Origin: Angomonas deanei
Lineage: Eukaryota; Euglenozoa; Kinetoplastea; Trypanosomatida; Trypanosomatidae
DNA: 64,000 nt
Direction: 5' to 3'
NCBI GenBank assembly: GCA_903995115.1
Contig: LR877150.1
Location: 761,001-825,000, forward strand
Under the pieces are notes generated by a model. The model saw nothing but the letters and a program-made list of their open reading frames with translations, did no database searches and was not told the origin of the DNA. The translations under genes were made by a program, and so were the position numbers. Of this stretch, positions 50,471-60,151 are shown one piece after another (positions within the stretch are counted from its first letter, which is position 1; each line of letters starts with the position of its first letter).

Positions 50471-53038
50471 TTATCGTGTAATAGGCTCGTACTCCGCAAT
50501 CAACGTCAGCACTTCCGTCATGGTACACCGGTTGGCGACGTCGCGCACAAACGCTCTGGCGGCCACCTTTTGCAGCCACCGCGGCACCGTTTCCAACTCC
50601 TCCTCGGTAAAGGGAATCTTTTCCTCATTGGCAATAAAGAACATGAGAGGGATCGTGTCGTAGCAGGTAATGTGGTCCGCCACCTTCGACCACGGCAGCG
50701 CCCCGGTCCAGAGATAGATCAGCATGCAGGCGTAGGCCCATACATCCGACTTGCAGTGGGATTCGTTCATGATCACCTCCGGCGCCATATACGCCGCGGT
50801 ACCGAAGAGGGGGGCCCCCTCCGCCTCATGCGCCCTCACCGTGAACGAGGGGACGACGGAGTTCGCGGTGGGCAGTCGACTGCAGCCAAAGTCACTGATC
50901 GCCACACTCCCATCCGTACGGGTGAGGACATTCTCCGCCTTGACGTCGCCATGGATGACATTGTGATCGTGCAGGTGCTTGAGGCCCAACGCGACCCCTT
51001 TGGCGTGTCGTAAAAACAGATGGTCTGGTATGGGTCGGAAGTCCTGATACATGGAGACGATACTCCCCCCGCTGGCGTACTCTAGCACCAACAGCAATTG
51101 GTTCGTCTCCACCTCCTTGCAGGCCCCATAAAAGGAAATCACGTGGGGGTGGGACGGCAGCATGGACCACATTTCAAACTCCCTCTGGTTCAAGTTGAAC
51201 TCGTTGCCGCCGTAGGCATAGCGAGATTGTTTCACCGCCACAAAAGCGCCCGTCTCCAGGTCGAGCGCGCGGAAGACCGCCCCGAAGGCTCCAATACCAA
51301 TGGCCTTACCACTCAGTCTAAACCGATGCTGACGGACGGCGAGTTTCGAGTCCAAATCATTCACCACGGTGGCGCAAAAGTTCTTCACATTATTTCGCAC
51401 ACTAAATCCCCCCTGACTGTCGTCCAACAGAGGCGTCAGCTGCTCCTCGACAAAACTCTCCTCCAACTCACCGGAGTGCAGAAATCCAACGTGCTGTCGT
51501 GGGACGGACCCAACGGAGTCCGACCGGTTCCCCTGCAGGGCTACTGGTGGTACCTGCCGTCGACGGGTGGCAGTGGAGAAGGGAACCGTATACTTGGGTT
51601 CGGGGGCACTGATAGACACTGGTGTCACCGTCTGAGGGTCCACCTTCGTGATATCCCCCTCCGCCCCGTTGTCGCTCACGACGGTGCTGATGCGCAACTC
51701 AAAGGTGGGCGTGCCAGACGAGAACTGCGACTGCTTCGTGGACAGACGGTTCGAACTGCCGACTGCCACTTCGGACCAAACAAGATTTCCTCCACCTTTG
51801 CTTCATCCCCTGTTAATTCAAAATACCACTTTACGTTATCCCACAACTTCAGATAGCGCCGCAGTAAGGTGCAAAGGGAGACAAACGTCTTTGTCCGTTC
51901 TAGAAACACAAACGCTTCACTTCCTACGATGGTGCCCAGAAAAGTGAGCGGCTCTGAGTGCGCGGTGGGGTGGCTGATCTCTAGCACATTCTTCTTGGGT
52001 ACCCGTATGCGCAGCTTGTGGTGGTGCGGTAAACAACTGCACTTGGTCGCCACTAGTATGGCAAACTCGGAGTCCTCCTCTGACGCATCCACCCCAGCAC
52101 TTTCGGGGATGGTATTCGTCAGGATAAAGCTGACGCGAGGTGGGATGGGCACAATCGTGGGGTCGCCAATTTTAATAAACAGGAAAATAGCGAACATGTG
52201 CAGTCGTTTGATCACGTACAAATCATCGTTGTTGGTGGGGTTCAACACGAATTCATGGGAATTCCACGTTAGCGCATCCGACCCCTGTTTATCTTTTTTC
52301 TTCCAGTCCAAGTACTCGCGGCACAGTAAATTAAAGTGTTCGAACCGCTTCATGATATCATTTAAACTCTGGGATGTTTCCTTCACAACGGACTGTTGTT
52401 TTTTTACTTTGCTTTTCATTTGGATATCAAAAAAACAGACCGCTTTGGTTTTTGACGGTAGGGGATAGACGCTGTTCCTTTTCAAAGGATGGAAAATGGC
52501 TGTCGTAGTCACTCAGCACAGGGAAGCCGCTGTCGGCGTACCGCTGCCGTGCCATCTCCACCGCCCGCTCAATGGTGGTACACAGCACCGTCCCGTCCCG
52601 CAGAAAGTCTAACGAACACTCCCCGCTCGGAGGAAATCCGGCCAAGTCTAAAAATGGACTGTTATCCTCCGACCCCAACGGGGACATGGTTCTATTACGG
52701 GAACGGGACTCTAGTTGCTCCGAGTGAGGGAGCGAGCAATCCGACTTCCCTCTTTTCATCGACCCGGAGGAGGAGAGCCCGCTAAACGTTTTTCGTAGCC
52801 AGGACAGCCACACATCCATTAAAATATTCAAGTTTAAAACGTCTGAAATCACTCGCTCCTCGTGTTCTTGATACCTTAAATTGAATATTGTAAACATTTC
52901 TACATCCGAAATGTTATTCTTTCTCGCCCGTTCGACAATGTGGGATGCGTCCACCACCCGATCGGGGTCTACCTCTTTTAATATGGAAACAATTCTATCC
53001 CAGCGGGTAGAGGGTGACCTTAGAAACTTTTCGCTCAT
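50471..53038 (-). CDS. STE11-like protein kinase with long N-terminal region, split over three frames
   Basis: About 855 residues in three overlapping frames: 53038-52427, to 51676, to 50471. The kinase domain fills the last 290 residues. It has a Gly loop (GIGAFGAVFRA), the VAIK Lys (VAVKQS), catalytic loop VIHGDVKAENVL, DFG (ISDFGCSR) and APE (GTAAYMAPEV). The loop has Gly in place of the usual Arg, so it is a non-RD kinase. Overall it is closest to MAP3K/STE11. The N-terminal 520 residues are helical, then beta-rich (a PH-like fold is possible), with no firm family. The first junction is +1 at a seven-base A run (52429-52435). The second, within 51676-51830, is the only -1 (or +2) step in the window. 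Confidence 0.75.
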
Positions 53039-53298
53039 GGTGCTTCACAGGGGGGTGAAGGCCAAATACTAATTAAAAAAAAAAAAACAGTCCAAAACTA
53101 TATAAATCGCAAACAATGAACCAAACAATGGTTTTTTTACTTTAGTTATTTTCCCTTAATGTACTACACACAAAAAAAAAAGGGGTTAGGTAAATACAGT
53201 GTGGCACGATGAAATGGAAGTTGTTCTTGTTTTGCTTCACCCAAAAATAAAAAACGAACATGGGTTGTTTCTAGTGTATACAGCTCAGTTGACGGCTA

Positions 53299-56200
53299 TC
53301 ACTTATCCTTAAACAGGGAAGGCGGTAGGGAAGAGATGATATCATGCACGAAAGCACTGTAACCCTCCAGCTCCCTCCTCTCGACAATGTGCTCTAGTAG
53401 CGCAAGGCCTTTCAACATGATGGACCGATCCACCTTGTTAACCACCATACTGTTCGACAGCAACCACTCCATGATGCTCATTTTATTCATGAAAAGAAAG
53501 TGAAACGCGAGTTTGCAGACCGTGTCACAGGAAAAGAGGGACTGAAGCCGCATTGCCGTTCGGAGCATGGGAGTGTTGTTGAACAGGACGCACTGGGCGC
53601 TCGTCCAGGACCCCAGCGACGACGATTTCAGTAGTGTTTGCTCCTCCTCCCGGTACGATGTCACGGCGGACACGAACCGCAAGGTGGCCTTCCCCGGAGG
53701 CGCTAGCAGACCAAGTTCTGTCTGGATGGACACTAGCACCGTGCATACCCGTCTCTCTACGCAAAGTGCATCGTCTGTCTCTTCCTTTTGGCTGGACTGG
53801 ACAAAGTGCGGCACGGAAAAGGAAAACAACTGAAGCAGCTGACAAAGCTGAACGAGAAACCCGTCGAGAAAAAGACTTTTGGCGTGTGCCTCAATGACCT
53901 CGCAAACCACACTGTACTTTTCCAGCATCTGCTGGTACAGCTCCCGCTCCGGAGGGGGCAGATGCCCGGCAGACAGCTTTAGAAGAGGGGTGTACAGTTG
54001 GTCCGTCTCCTCGGTGTCGTCAGCAGAGGGAGTCAGGCGCACCTCCGTCGAGCTGTGGTCCGACGCGGTAGGGATCGTGCAACCGTCATTGATGAGAATG
54101 ACAAAGCGAAACAAATCGTAGGCGATTTCAAAACTATTGTTTTCGATCGCCAATCTAAACAATTCTAATATTTCGGTCAGGCTGCTGTTGGTGGTAAGAT
54201 CCACGGTGTCCTGCTCTGGTAGTGCCTCGGATCCGTCCTTTTCGGCGACCGTGTCGATGCCAAACTCGTACATCACCAGCACCCTCGCCAGGTGCATCGC
54301 CTCCTCCAGCCGACCGTTTTGTAGGCACTCCTGAAAAAAATGGAGTGGGGTACCAATAAAGTCTAGTACCAGACCCCAGCGGCAGGGGTCCACCTTGCGG
54401 ACGCAGCGGACTAGAATTTTGTGGACCTCCGGATAGCACCGCAGCAGCTCTATGGTCGCCAGAATGCACTTTTTTCGATCCATGTTTCGAACCCCCGCCG
54501 GGGGATTCTCCGTGATGGCGGACTGGAGAAAGCTGTCCATGCAGGGCACAAAGAGATTCACCTCTCGTAATTTCTCCATCCAGTAAAACAGCTTTCGGTC
54601 CCATACAAAAGCCGACAGCTGGCCCGGACTAACGGCGCCTGTCGTGTCTGGCATGGCGGACTGCAGCACCGCGGACAACACTCTGGGGCCATACGGCACC
54701 CGCCGACACTCCAGCCGCATCGTCGGCAAGTCGTGTTGATTGGAGTAAACGGACAACTGCTCGACGTCACTGCCGCGGCCGGAGACACCAATGAGAAATG
54801 CGTCATACGGCGAAATAGAAAGTGGAACCACATCCCCGTCCGTGGTGCTCGAGACTAAAAACCGGTGGGGCGTGACGGTGGACTGGCGTGAAGATATGCC
54901 CGAAGGCTGAATGTGGTTTAGAAAAATCTGCTCCCCCTCGTACGACAGAAACGTGATCCCACGTAGCGGAGAGGTGTTGTCTATCCAAGCGGCGTTTGCC
55001 AAAAGAGGCGCGCCCTCGCCGCGTTGCAGTGTGGTGCACGGGGCACGCTCCTCCTCCACCACCACGTTTGCCGTGGAATGGAGTTCATTGGTGTGCACCA
55101 TGACGACTGACTGATCGGAGCATAACACCAACAACTTTACGGCGCCACTTTGTTGCGCGCCAACGGACTGCCACGTGTCAAAGAAGGGCACAATAGAAAG
55201 TGGAAAGGATAGGTGGTAGCCCAGCTGCATCTTGCAAATAAGCTGTAAAGACAGATCGGAGGTTTCCTGGTGCTCCACGGAGCAGTTCAACTCCGACTGA
55301 TACACGTGAATCTGCTGTGAGACATCGAGAACACACACGATTCCGCAGTTGGCGTGTACGCCATAGGAGGAATACACTTTCTGTGGTTCACGACCCAAGC
55401 CAATGCTGGATAAAAGACGATTCTCCCGCACATCCACAAATAAAACGGAGAACTTCCCTGATGCCCGGTCCCACACTGGGAGGACAAGACAGTAATTAGA
55501 CAGCCAGGCGGGGTCCGATAGAATGCAGTAGGTGTTGGTTTCAAGATTACAGAGCAACCACTTTTCGCAGCGCCTATTGTAAACGCAGCAGCCACCAGTG
55601 CCCGCGCAAGCGATGGCCTCCCCGCTCGCTGAAACACTTCCGTACTTCACAGGGTACACGGTGTCACGAAACGCTTCAGGGATGGCTACCGCGGTAGGAT
55701 AGCGTTCACCGCCGCCACCCTGCACCAATACTTTGTCTCCCCCAATCAACGCGAAGGAAGAAAAGTAGCCGTAAAATGGGCCGAACACACTGGAAGCGAC
55801 GTAACGAACAAATGAAAAATGAAGAATACGATGTGTGTTCGGTTCCACTACGGAAAGTTGGAGTCCATCACTTGACCAGCAAGAATTCACGCAACCCTTC
55901 GCTGACGACTCCAGCAGTAAACGCTGTGCGCTAGAACCCAGCCAGGAGGGAGGCCGTGGGGGGGCCTCGGACCGCGATGAAAACAGGAAGCAGACCCCGC
56001 TGTAGTGCAGTACCTTCACACCCACACCATAATAACCCACGCAGCACAAGTCCTGCCCTCCCCCGCACCACGCCAGTGCCGTCACCGGGCTGCTTCCCCC
56101 CGGGTTGATTTCCGCCAGCTTCGCATTGCTCCACCACGAGGATTTCTCCAGCGCTAGGTTAGTGCGAGTGTACTTGAAGCACAGGACAGACCCGGAGTGG

Positions 56201-57069
56201 GTAGAGATGGCGCAGAGCTGCCGACTGCCGTTCACAGCGGCCAATTTGGCAGAGGGGACGAGGGAGACGGAACCGCGTAGGGCGTCCTGTGGGCCTGGTA
56301 GACCTTTGAACGACGTGAAGCGCGTGAGGACCACTTCGCCCCCAGTGAGCACCAGTGCCGTCACGAAGGAAACGGGGCATGTGGAGACAGACGACACTGT
56401 ACCAGAGAGGGAATGTCGCTTCGATCGTGTGTCCCCTCTCCGTCTCTCTGAGTCTGACGGGACGCCGTTGGCGGCGCCACTGATTCGCCGGATCACGCCA
56501 AAAGAGAGTTGTATGGGAAGCTCTGAGGCGGCCGCTTCCTCGGCACCGGTCGCGGCCTCCTCCACGGGAGCCTCCGCATCCCCAAACAGTCTACTGCTCA
56601 AATTGGCCGAGTTAAGCGTCAGTGTTTTATAACTCTCCCAATGGACCAACACCAAAGACCCCGAGACGGAGCACGCCGCTAGTGTGGTGGTGTTCACATT
56701 ACAGACACAGCTCGAGAGGCCCGTCTCAAAGCTCAACTCGTTCACCAGCTGGACAGCGTCAGGGGAGGGGCCGTCGTTGAATGGAACCTTGTAAAATAAC
56801 ATTCTACGAAACGTGAGTACAACGAGTAAGTCATCTCTGCGGGGGTGCCACAGGGCATTCTGCGCCGTGTCGTCACTCAAACTTGCCCCTGTAACGGCAC
56901 TGGATGACAGAAAGACAGCCTCTTCCTGAAAATCGTAAAAATACATTTGTGTTTGGGACAAGCACATCATCAGACGGTCTTTGCAGTTTCTTGTCACGCA
57001 TTGGATAGACTCCTCCGACGAAGCGATTCTTCTCCTAAGTGAGGTTTGCGAAAAACCATTGGGCAACAT
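53299..57069 (-). CDS. RIC1: RIC1 homologue (Rab6 GEF complex subunit)
   Basis: RIC1 with RGP1 activates Rab6/Ypt6 for endosome-to-Golgi transport. The 1256-residue chain has an N-terminal WD40-like beta-propeller region (about 1-480; ALWHPRRDDLLVVLTFRRML). A beta-rich middle follows. A C-terminal helical RIC1 domain (about 900-1256) includes DFIGTPLHFFQECLQNGRLEEAMHLA and IAYDLFRFVILIN, comparable to the FGSPKDLFEECL block of animal RIC1. RGP1 is not in the window. It is the longest intact frame here (3.8 kb without a break), which is relevant to judging the frame breaks elsewhere. Confidence 0.75.
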   Translation of the reverse strand: MLPNGFSQTSLRRRIASSEESIQCVTRNCKDRLMMCLSQTQMYFYDFQEEAVFLSSSAVTGASLSDDTAQNALWHPRRDDLLVVLTFRRMLFYKVPFNDGPSPDAVQLVNELSFETGLSSCVCNVNTTTLAACSVSGSLVLVHWESYKTLTLNSANLSSRLFGDAEAPVEEAATGAEEAAASELPIQLSFGVIRRISGAANGVPSDSERRRGDTRSKRHSLSGTVSSVSTCPVSFVTALVLTGGEVVLTRFTSFKGLPGPQDALRGSVSLVPSAKLAAVNGSRQLCAISTHSGSVLCFKYTRTNLALEKSSWWSNAKLAEINPGGSSPVTALAWCGGGQDLCCVGYYGVGVKVLHYSGVCFLFSSRSEAPPRPPSWLGSSAQRLLLESSAKGCVNSCWSSDGLQLSVVEPNTHRILHFSFVRYVASSVFGPFYGYFSSFALIGGDKVLVQGGGGERYPTAVAIPEAFRDTVYPVKYGSVSASGEAIACAGTGGCCVYNRRCEKWLLCNLETNTYCILSDPAWLSNYCLVLPVWDRASGKFSVLFVDVRENRLLSSIGLGREPQKVYSSYGVHANCGIVCVLDVSQQIHVYQSELNCSVEHQETSDLSLQLICKMQLGYHLSFPLSIVPFFDTWQSVGAQQSGAVKLLVLCSDQSVVMVHTNELHSTANVVVEEERAPCTTLQRGEGAPLLANAAWIDNTSPLRGITFLSYEGEQIFLNHIQPSGISSRQSTVTPHRFLVSSTTDGDVVPLSISPYDAFLIGVSGRGSDVEQLSVYSNQHDLPTMRLECRRVPYGPRVLSAVLQSAMPDTTGAVSPGQLSAFVWDRKLFYWMEKLREVNLFVPCMDSFLQSAITENPPAGVRNMDRKKCILATIELLRCYPEVHKILVRCVRKVDPCRWGLVLDFIGTPLHFFQECLQNGRLEEAMHLARVLVMYEFGIDTVAEKDGSEALPEQDTVDLTTNSSLTEILELFRLAIENNSFEIAYDLFRFVILINDGCTIPTASDHSSTEVRLTPSADDTEETDQLYTPLLKLSAGHLPPPERELYQQMLEKYSVVCEVIEAHAKSLFLDGFLVQLCQLLQLFSFSVPHFVQSSQKEETDDALCVERRVCTVLVSIQTELGLLAPPGKATLRFVSAVTSYREEEQTLLKSSSLGSWTSAQCVLFNNTPMLRTAMRLQSLFSCDTVCKLAFHFLFMNKMSIMEWLLSNSMVVNKVDRSIMLKGLALLEHIVERRELEGYSAFVHDIISSLPPSLFKDK

Positions 57070-57206
57070 GTGTACTCTTCGAAATCAGAGAGGAGAGAAG
57101 AAGAAAGTAAAGATGACGCAAAGGAGTCCACGGGCAAAGTAAAAAATGTTTCCCCACAGATAGTACAACGAAAACAGGTTTGTTGGTTGCTTTCAAGTAG
57201 CGTTCA

Positions 57207-58001
57207 CTAACTGTTATCCACGGGCGGCGTGCACTCCCCACTTTTTAAATTGCCCAGTGAGGAGGAATGTTTTCGTATGCGAATCAAATCGTCTAACCCG
57301 ACGACATTAGTGGATTTTCCAATAAACACAAACGTATTCACAATCGTATCGGCAATGTCCTCCCTCTCCTCTTGTGAGGGTAGGTCCAGTTTGTTTAGCA
57401 CGTGTTCATACTGATCATCCAGGTCGGAGAGCGTGATCACCATGTGTACAATGGTGGCGAGCACACGGGCGGCCGGTCTGTTCACGTAAAGCGGGGAAAG
57501 CAGCGAGAACACGTAGATGCGCTTGACGGAGTTTTGCAGCTTCTCCACCATGGTCTTCTCCCCCGCAGAAAGGTGATGGGACGGCTGCTCGGAAGGCTTC
57601 GCGATCATGTACAAGTAGTCGTTCAAGGGGTGCACCCGTTGAAAATCAAAGTTTAGGCTATTGCACAACACCAACTCGGTATCCAAGATAAGGTTGCGCC
57701 ACACCTCAAACTTTTCGTCCCCTCGGACGACATCCAATCCCGTCTCCACAATTTGATCCACCTTCAATTTGGAGTGTTCTACTTTTCCCGCCAGAAACAC
57801 ACACGCGCAAATAAGCACCACGCTATTGACCGCACGAACGCCGTTTATCGCGACAAACTCATGCCAGTAGCACATGGCGGTCGGCTGAACCGCTGAGGTT
57901 AACTTCAAATTCTGGCACATGAACTCAGAGAGGTTGAACACCTTACTCACCACATTACAGTAGTATTTATTGAACACCGGTTCACTTCGCGTATCCGTCA
58001 T
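57207..58001 (-). CDS. Cyclin, transcriptional type (C/H/K/L/T-like)
   Basis: A 264-residue protein with a cyclin box near 40-150. AMCYWHEFVAINGVRAVN, then VLICACVFLAGKVEHSKLKV and ELVLCNSLNFDFQRVHPLNDY give the transcription-cyclin pattern, with a second cyclin fold to about 225. The CVFLAGKVEE-type motif and LNFD are typical of cyclins paired with CDK7, CDK9 or CDK12-like kinases. Trypanosome CYC9, the partner of CRK12, is a candidate orthologue, though I cannot separate it from cyclin L or K types. The frame is intact from ATG. Confidence 0.8.
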   Translation of the reverse strand: MTDTRSEPVFNKYYCNVVSKVFNLSEFMCQNLKLTSAVQPTAMCYWHEFVAINGVRAVNSVVLICACVFLAGKVEHSKLKVDQIVETGLDVVRGDEKFEVWRNLILDTELVLCNSLNFDFQRVHPLNDYLYMIAKPSEQPSHHLSAGEKTMVEKLQNSVKRIYVFSLLSPLYVNRPAARVLATIVHMVITLSDLDDQYEHVLNKLDLPSQEEREDIADTIVNTFVFIGKSTNVVGLDDLIRIRKHSSSLGNLKSGECTPPVDNS

Positions 58002-58208
58002 TCTTCTAGAAACAGACCATATACTCGACGAGACGAGAGAAAAGAGAAAAGAAAAGAGTAAGAGGAAATACCGTAGCGTTCTCAGATACAGAAAGAAAGC
58101 ACTTCAGTCGGTACAAAATCAAAACCCCCACGAAACACAGCGGTGACATTATGAAACGACGGAAATAAAAATTTAAAATAAATTATAGTTTCTCTTTATA
58201 AAGTAGTG

Positions 58209-58938
58209 TCGCTTAGTGCTTCTTGTTGACAGCGGCCTTGTGGGCCTCAATGACAACATCGGCGTGCTTCTGGTGAGCCTTCAGCTTGTCGAGGGACTTG
58301 GCGGAAGGGAGCACACGAAGCTTGTGGCCGCGGAACTCGGACGCGTTCTTGTCCTGCACAAACTTGGCAGCAGTGGCAGGGGAGTCAAAGTACGCGTAGG
58401 CGAAGTTCTTGCGGTACGTGCGGACGCGGAGCACCTTGTAGCCGTTGAACAGCTCCTTGATCTGAGCAGTCGTGGCGGACGTGCGGAAGATGGGGCTGAT
58501 GAACACGGAGGAGGAGTTGGCGTGGGCGTCGGCCTTGGGGGAGGCCTTGGCGGGAGCGACGGTCACCACCTGCCCAGCAATCTCCTTCTCGTTGAAGAGG
58601 TCGATGGCCTTCTTCACGGCGGCTTGGTTGTCAAAGAACACAATAGCGTACTTGTGACGGCGGACACGCACGGACTGGACGGCACCAGCAGCGCTGAACA
58701 CCTCGGTGGCATCGGCCACGGAACCGGTACCCCAGTTCTTCACATACACGCCGTTGGAGTTGCCGGCAGCGCCCTGGGAGGGCTTGGCGGCAGCCTTGGG
58801 GGCGGCAGCGGGCTTGGGGGCAGCGGCCTTGGTGGCAGCCTTCTTGGCGGCGGGCTTGGGGGCAGCTTTGGCGGCTTTAGGAGGCATAGGTGAACAGTAA
58901 GATTTTATTACTCGAAGGTCGAGGAGAGAGAAACTTTT
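58209..58938 (-). repeat. Direct repeat unit A (P34/P37 gene and leader)
   Basis: Bases 58209-58938 match 60152-60881 with no difference I could find. The unit covers the ORF, its stop and about 50 leader bases, including the TC-rich tract and AG. Flanks diverge immediately outside, so the duplication or conversion tract ends close to the gene. Confidence 0.85.
58213..58887 (-). CDS. P34/P37-type 5S rRNA-binding protein, copy 1
   Basis: A 224-residue protein with an Ala/Pro/Lys-rich N-terminus (residues 1-40, MPPKAAKAAPKPAAKKAA) and two RRMs. RRM1 is at about 46-112 (GVYVKNWGTGSVADA; HKYAIVFFDN). RRM2 is at about 126-197 (SSVFISPIFRTSATTAQIKE; FAYAYFDSP). The C-terminus is basic. This is the layout of trypanosome P34/P37 (NRBD1/2), which bind 5S rRNA and L5 during 60S biogenesis and export. 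Codon use is strongly biased to C/G endings, implying high expression. The protein is identical to that of copy 2 and I see no base difference in the ORF. Identity extends about 50 bases upstream of the ATG. Confidence 0.92.
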   Translation of the reverse strand: MPPKAAKAAPKPAAKKAATKAAAPKPAAAPKAAAKPSQGAAGNSNGVYVKNWGTGSVADATEVFSAAGAVQSVRVRRHKYAIVFFDNQAAVKKAIDLFNEKEIAGQVVTVAPAKASPKADAHANSSSVFISPIFRTSATTAQIKELFNGYKVLRVRTYRKNFAYAYFDSPATAAKFVQDKNASEFRGHKLRVLPSAKSLDKLKAHQKHADVVIEAHKAAVNKKH

Positions 58939-59058
58939 GTGAGAAAAAAAAAAAAAGGTAGGAGAGGCAAAGTAGTGGTAGAGTTTTCATGTTAAACCGA
59001 AGAGCTCTCACTTATAAAAGAGTTCGAAAAACGAAAAAAAATAGTTGTTGTTGTTGTT

Positions 59059-59955
59059 TTACAGCAGACGCGACCGATCACAACTGGCAACGGTGACCAC
59101 CATTGGTTTTTTGCATTTTAATTTACGGCTGTACACCCAATCCAGCGCGGTCTCTATTCTTATCCCACAGCCCAGCTCCCGTTTTTGCATCACGTGCGCC
59201 TCCTCACCGGTGATCACACCAGCGTACACGGTATGAGGAAACAGAAACTGAGGGCGAAACGACTCTGTGGGATATGGCGAGTTCAACAGTGGTACTACAC
59301 AAGAGTAATCAAAGGATTTCCCCCCAATGCCCTGTAGCTTGACACAGCACTCCCGCACGCTCCAGTGTTGGGCGAGGATAATGGCATGGGAGGCTCTTAT
59401 TAGTTCATCGCCGCACTGGCCACAGCCGGACCGCCACCAGGACCGAAGGGGAGGGCCCCCTAGCGGACTAGATCCCTGCTGCCTCTCATTCGTCAACTTC
59501 ACTTGTGGAAGCCAACGGGCCCTAAACTGCGGGTACTTGGCAGCGGTATGCGCTACCGCCGTCACGTCGGCCACATCCACAGCGAACACCGCTCCATCAC
59601 TTGATGTGGAGGCTTTCCACCCTACGCAAGCCCCCAGCTCATCTTCATGAGAGAGACTAATGTGAACATTGTGTACTTTCTCTGCCTTCTCGCGGGAACC
59701 GACAAAATTGACCTTCGTCGGTACATCATTCACCATCTGAATGCACGCTGACGCGGCCAAGCGAGACAGCATGAAAGGGGTGCGTTGCCGTTCATTACGC
59801 CTTAGGCTGGCCTTTACAAGTTCAGGAGAAACGAAAACAGGTTCCACTTCTCTCGCCGCTCCTTCAGACGGCCGGTCCGTTGGGTCTTTCAAGGCACACA
59901 GCACCACATTACAACCGTGCAGCGATGTTGTCCATTTCCTCGCTACTACCTCCAT
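59059..59955 (-). CDS. Sfp-type 4'-phosphopantetheinyl transferase
   Basis: Transfers phosphopantetheine from CoA to the Ser of carrier proteins such as mitochondrial ACP or fatty-acid/polyketide synthases. The 298-residue protein has the three Sfp-type signatures in the right order. VHISLSHEDELGACV is the (N)xSHxxG-like segment, FAVDVADV is the Mg-binding GxD(I/V) segment, and WSVRECCVKLQGIGGK is the WxxKExxxKxxGxG motif with Arg for the first Lys and the key Glu kept. An insertion of about 40 residues (QQGSSPLGGPP and after) separates the last two. No mitochondrial targeting signal is obvious. It lies between the two identical P34/P37 copies, on the same strand. Confidence 0.65.
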   Translation of the reverse strand: MEVVARKWTTSLHGCNVVLCALKDPTDRPSEGAAREVEPVFVSPELVKASLRRNERQRTPFMLSRLAASACIQMVNDVPTKVNFVGSREKAEKVHNVHISLSHEDELGACVGWKASTSSDGAVFAVDVADVTAVAHTAAKYPQFRARWLPQVKLTNERQQGSSPLGGPPLRSWWRSGCGQCGDELIRASHAIILAQHWSVRECCVKLQGIGGKSFDYSCVVPLLNSPYPTESFRPQFLFPHTVYAGVITGEEAHVMQKRELGCGIRIETALDWVYSRKLKCKKPMVVTVASCDRSRLL

Positions 59956-60151
59956 TCGTCACACTACCCATCCACACAACTAGTTTGACAAGAAGAAGAA
60001 GGGAGGTAATATTGTTTTTAAAACGAAAACAAAAAACAAAAACGTCGCGAGGGGGCTCGGTCAAACACACTACTATGAATCTCAGAATTATTATTAAAAA
60101 ACAAGGGGAAAACAATTAAAGGTATTAATTGGTGTGAAGCAAAAAAACGCA

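Noticed and set aside
9898-53038. Reassigned stop codons or stop read-through as the cause of the frame breaks
   Set aside because: Read-through would stay in the same frame, but the families continue in a different frame. TAA, TAG and TGA all end intact genes here.
9898-53038. Euplotes-style +1 shifting exactly at stop codons
   Set aside because: A few junctions (androglobin-like first, GMC, kinase first) allow it. In the androglobin-like second junction, both CLASP junctions and the large orphan, however, the new frame already looks coding well upstream of the stop, so a single stop-based rule does not fit.
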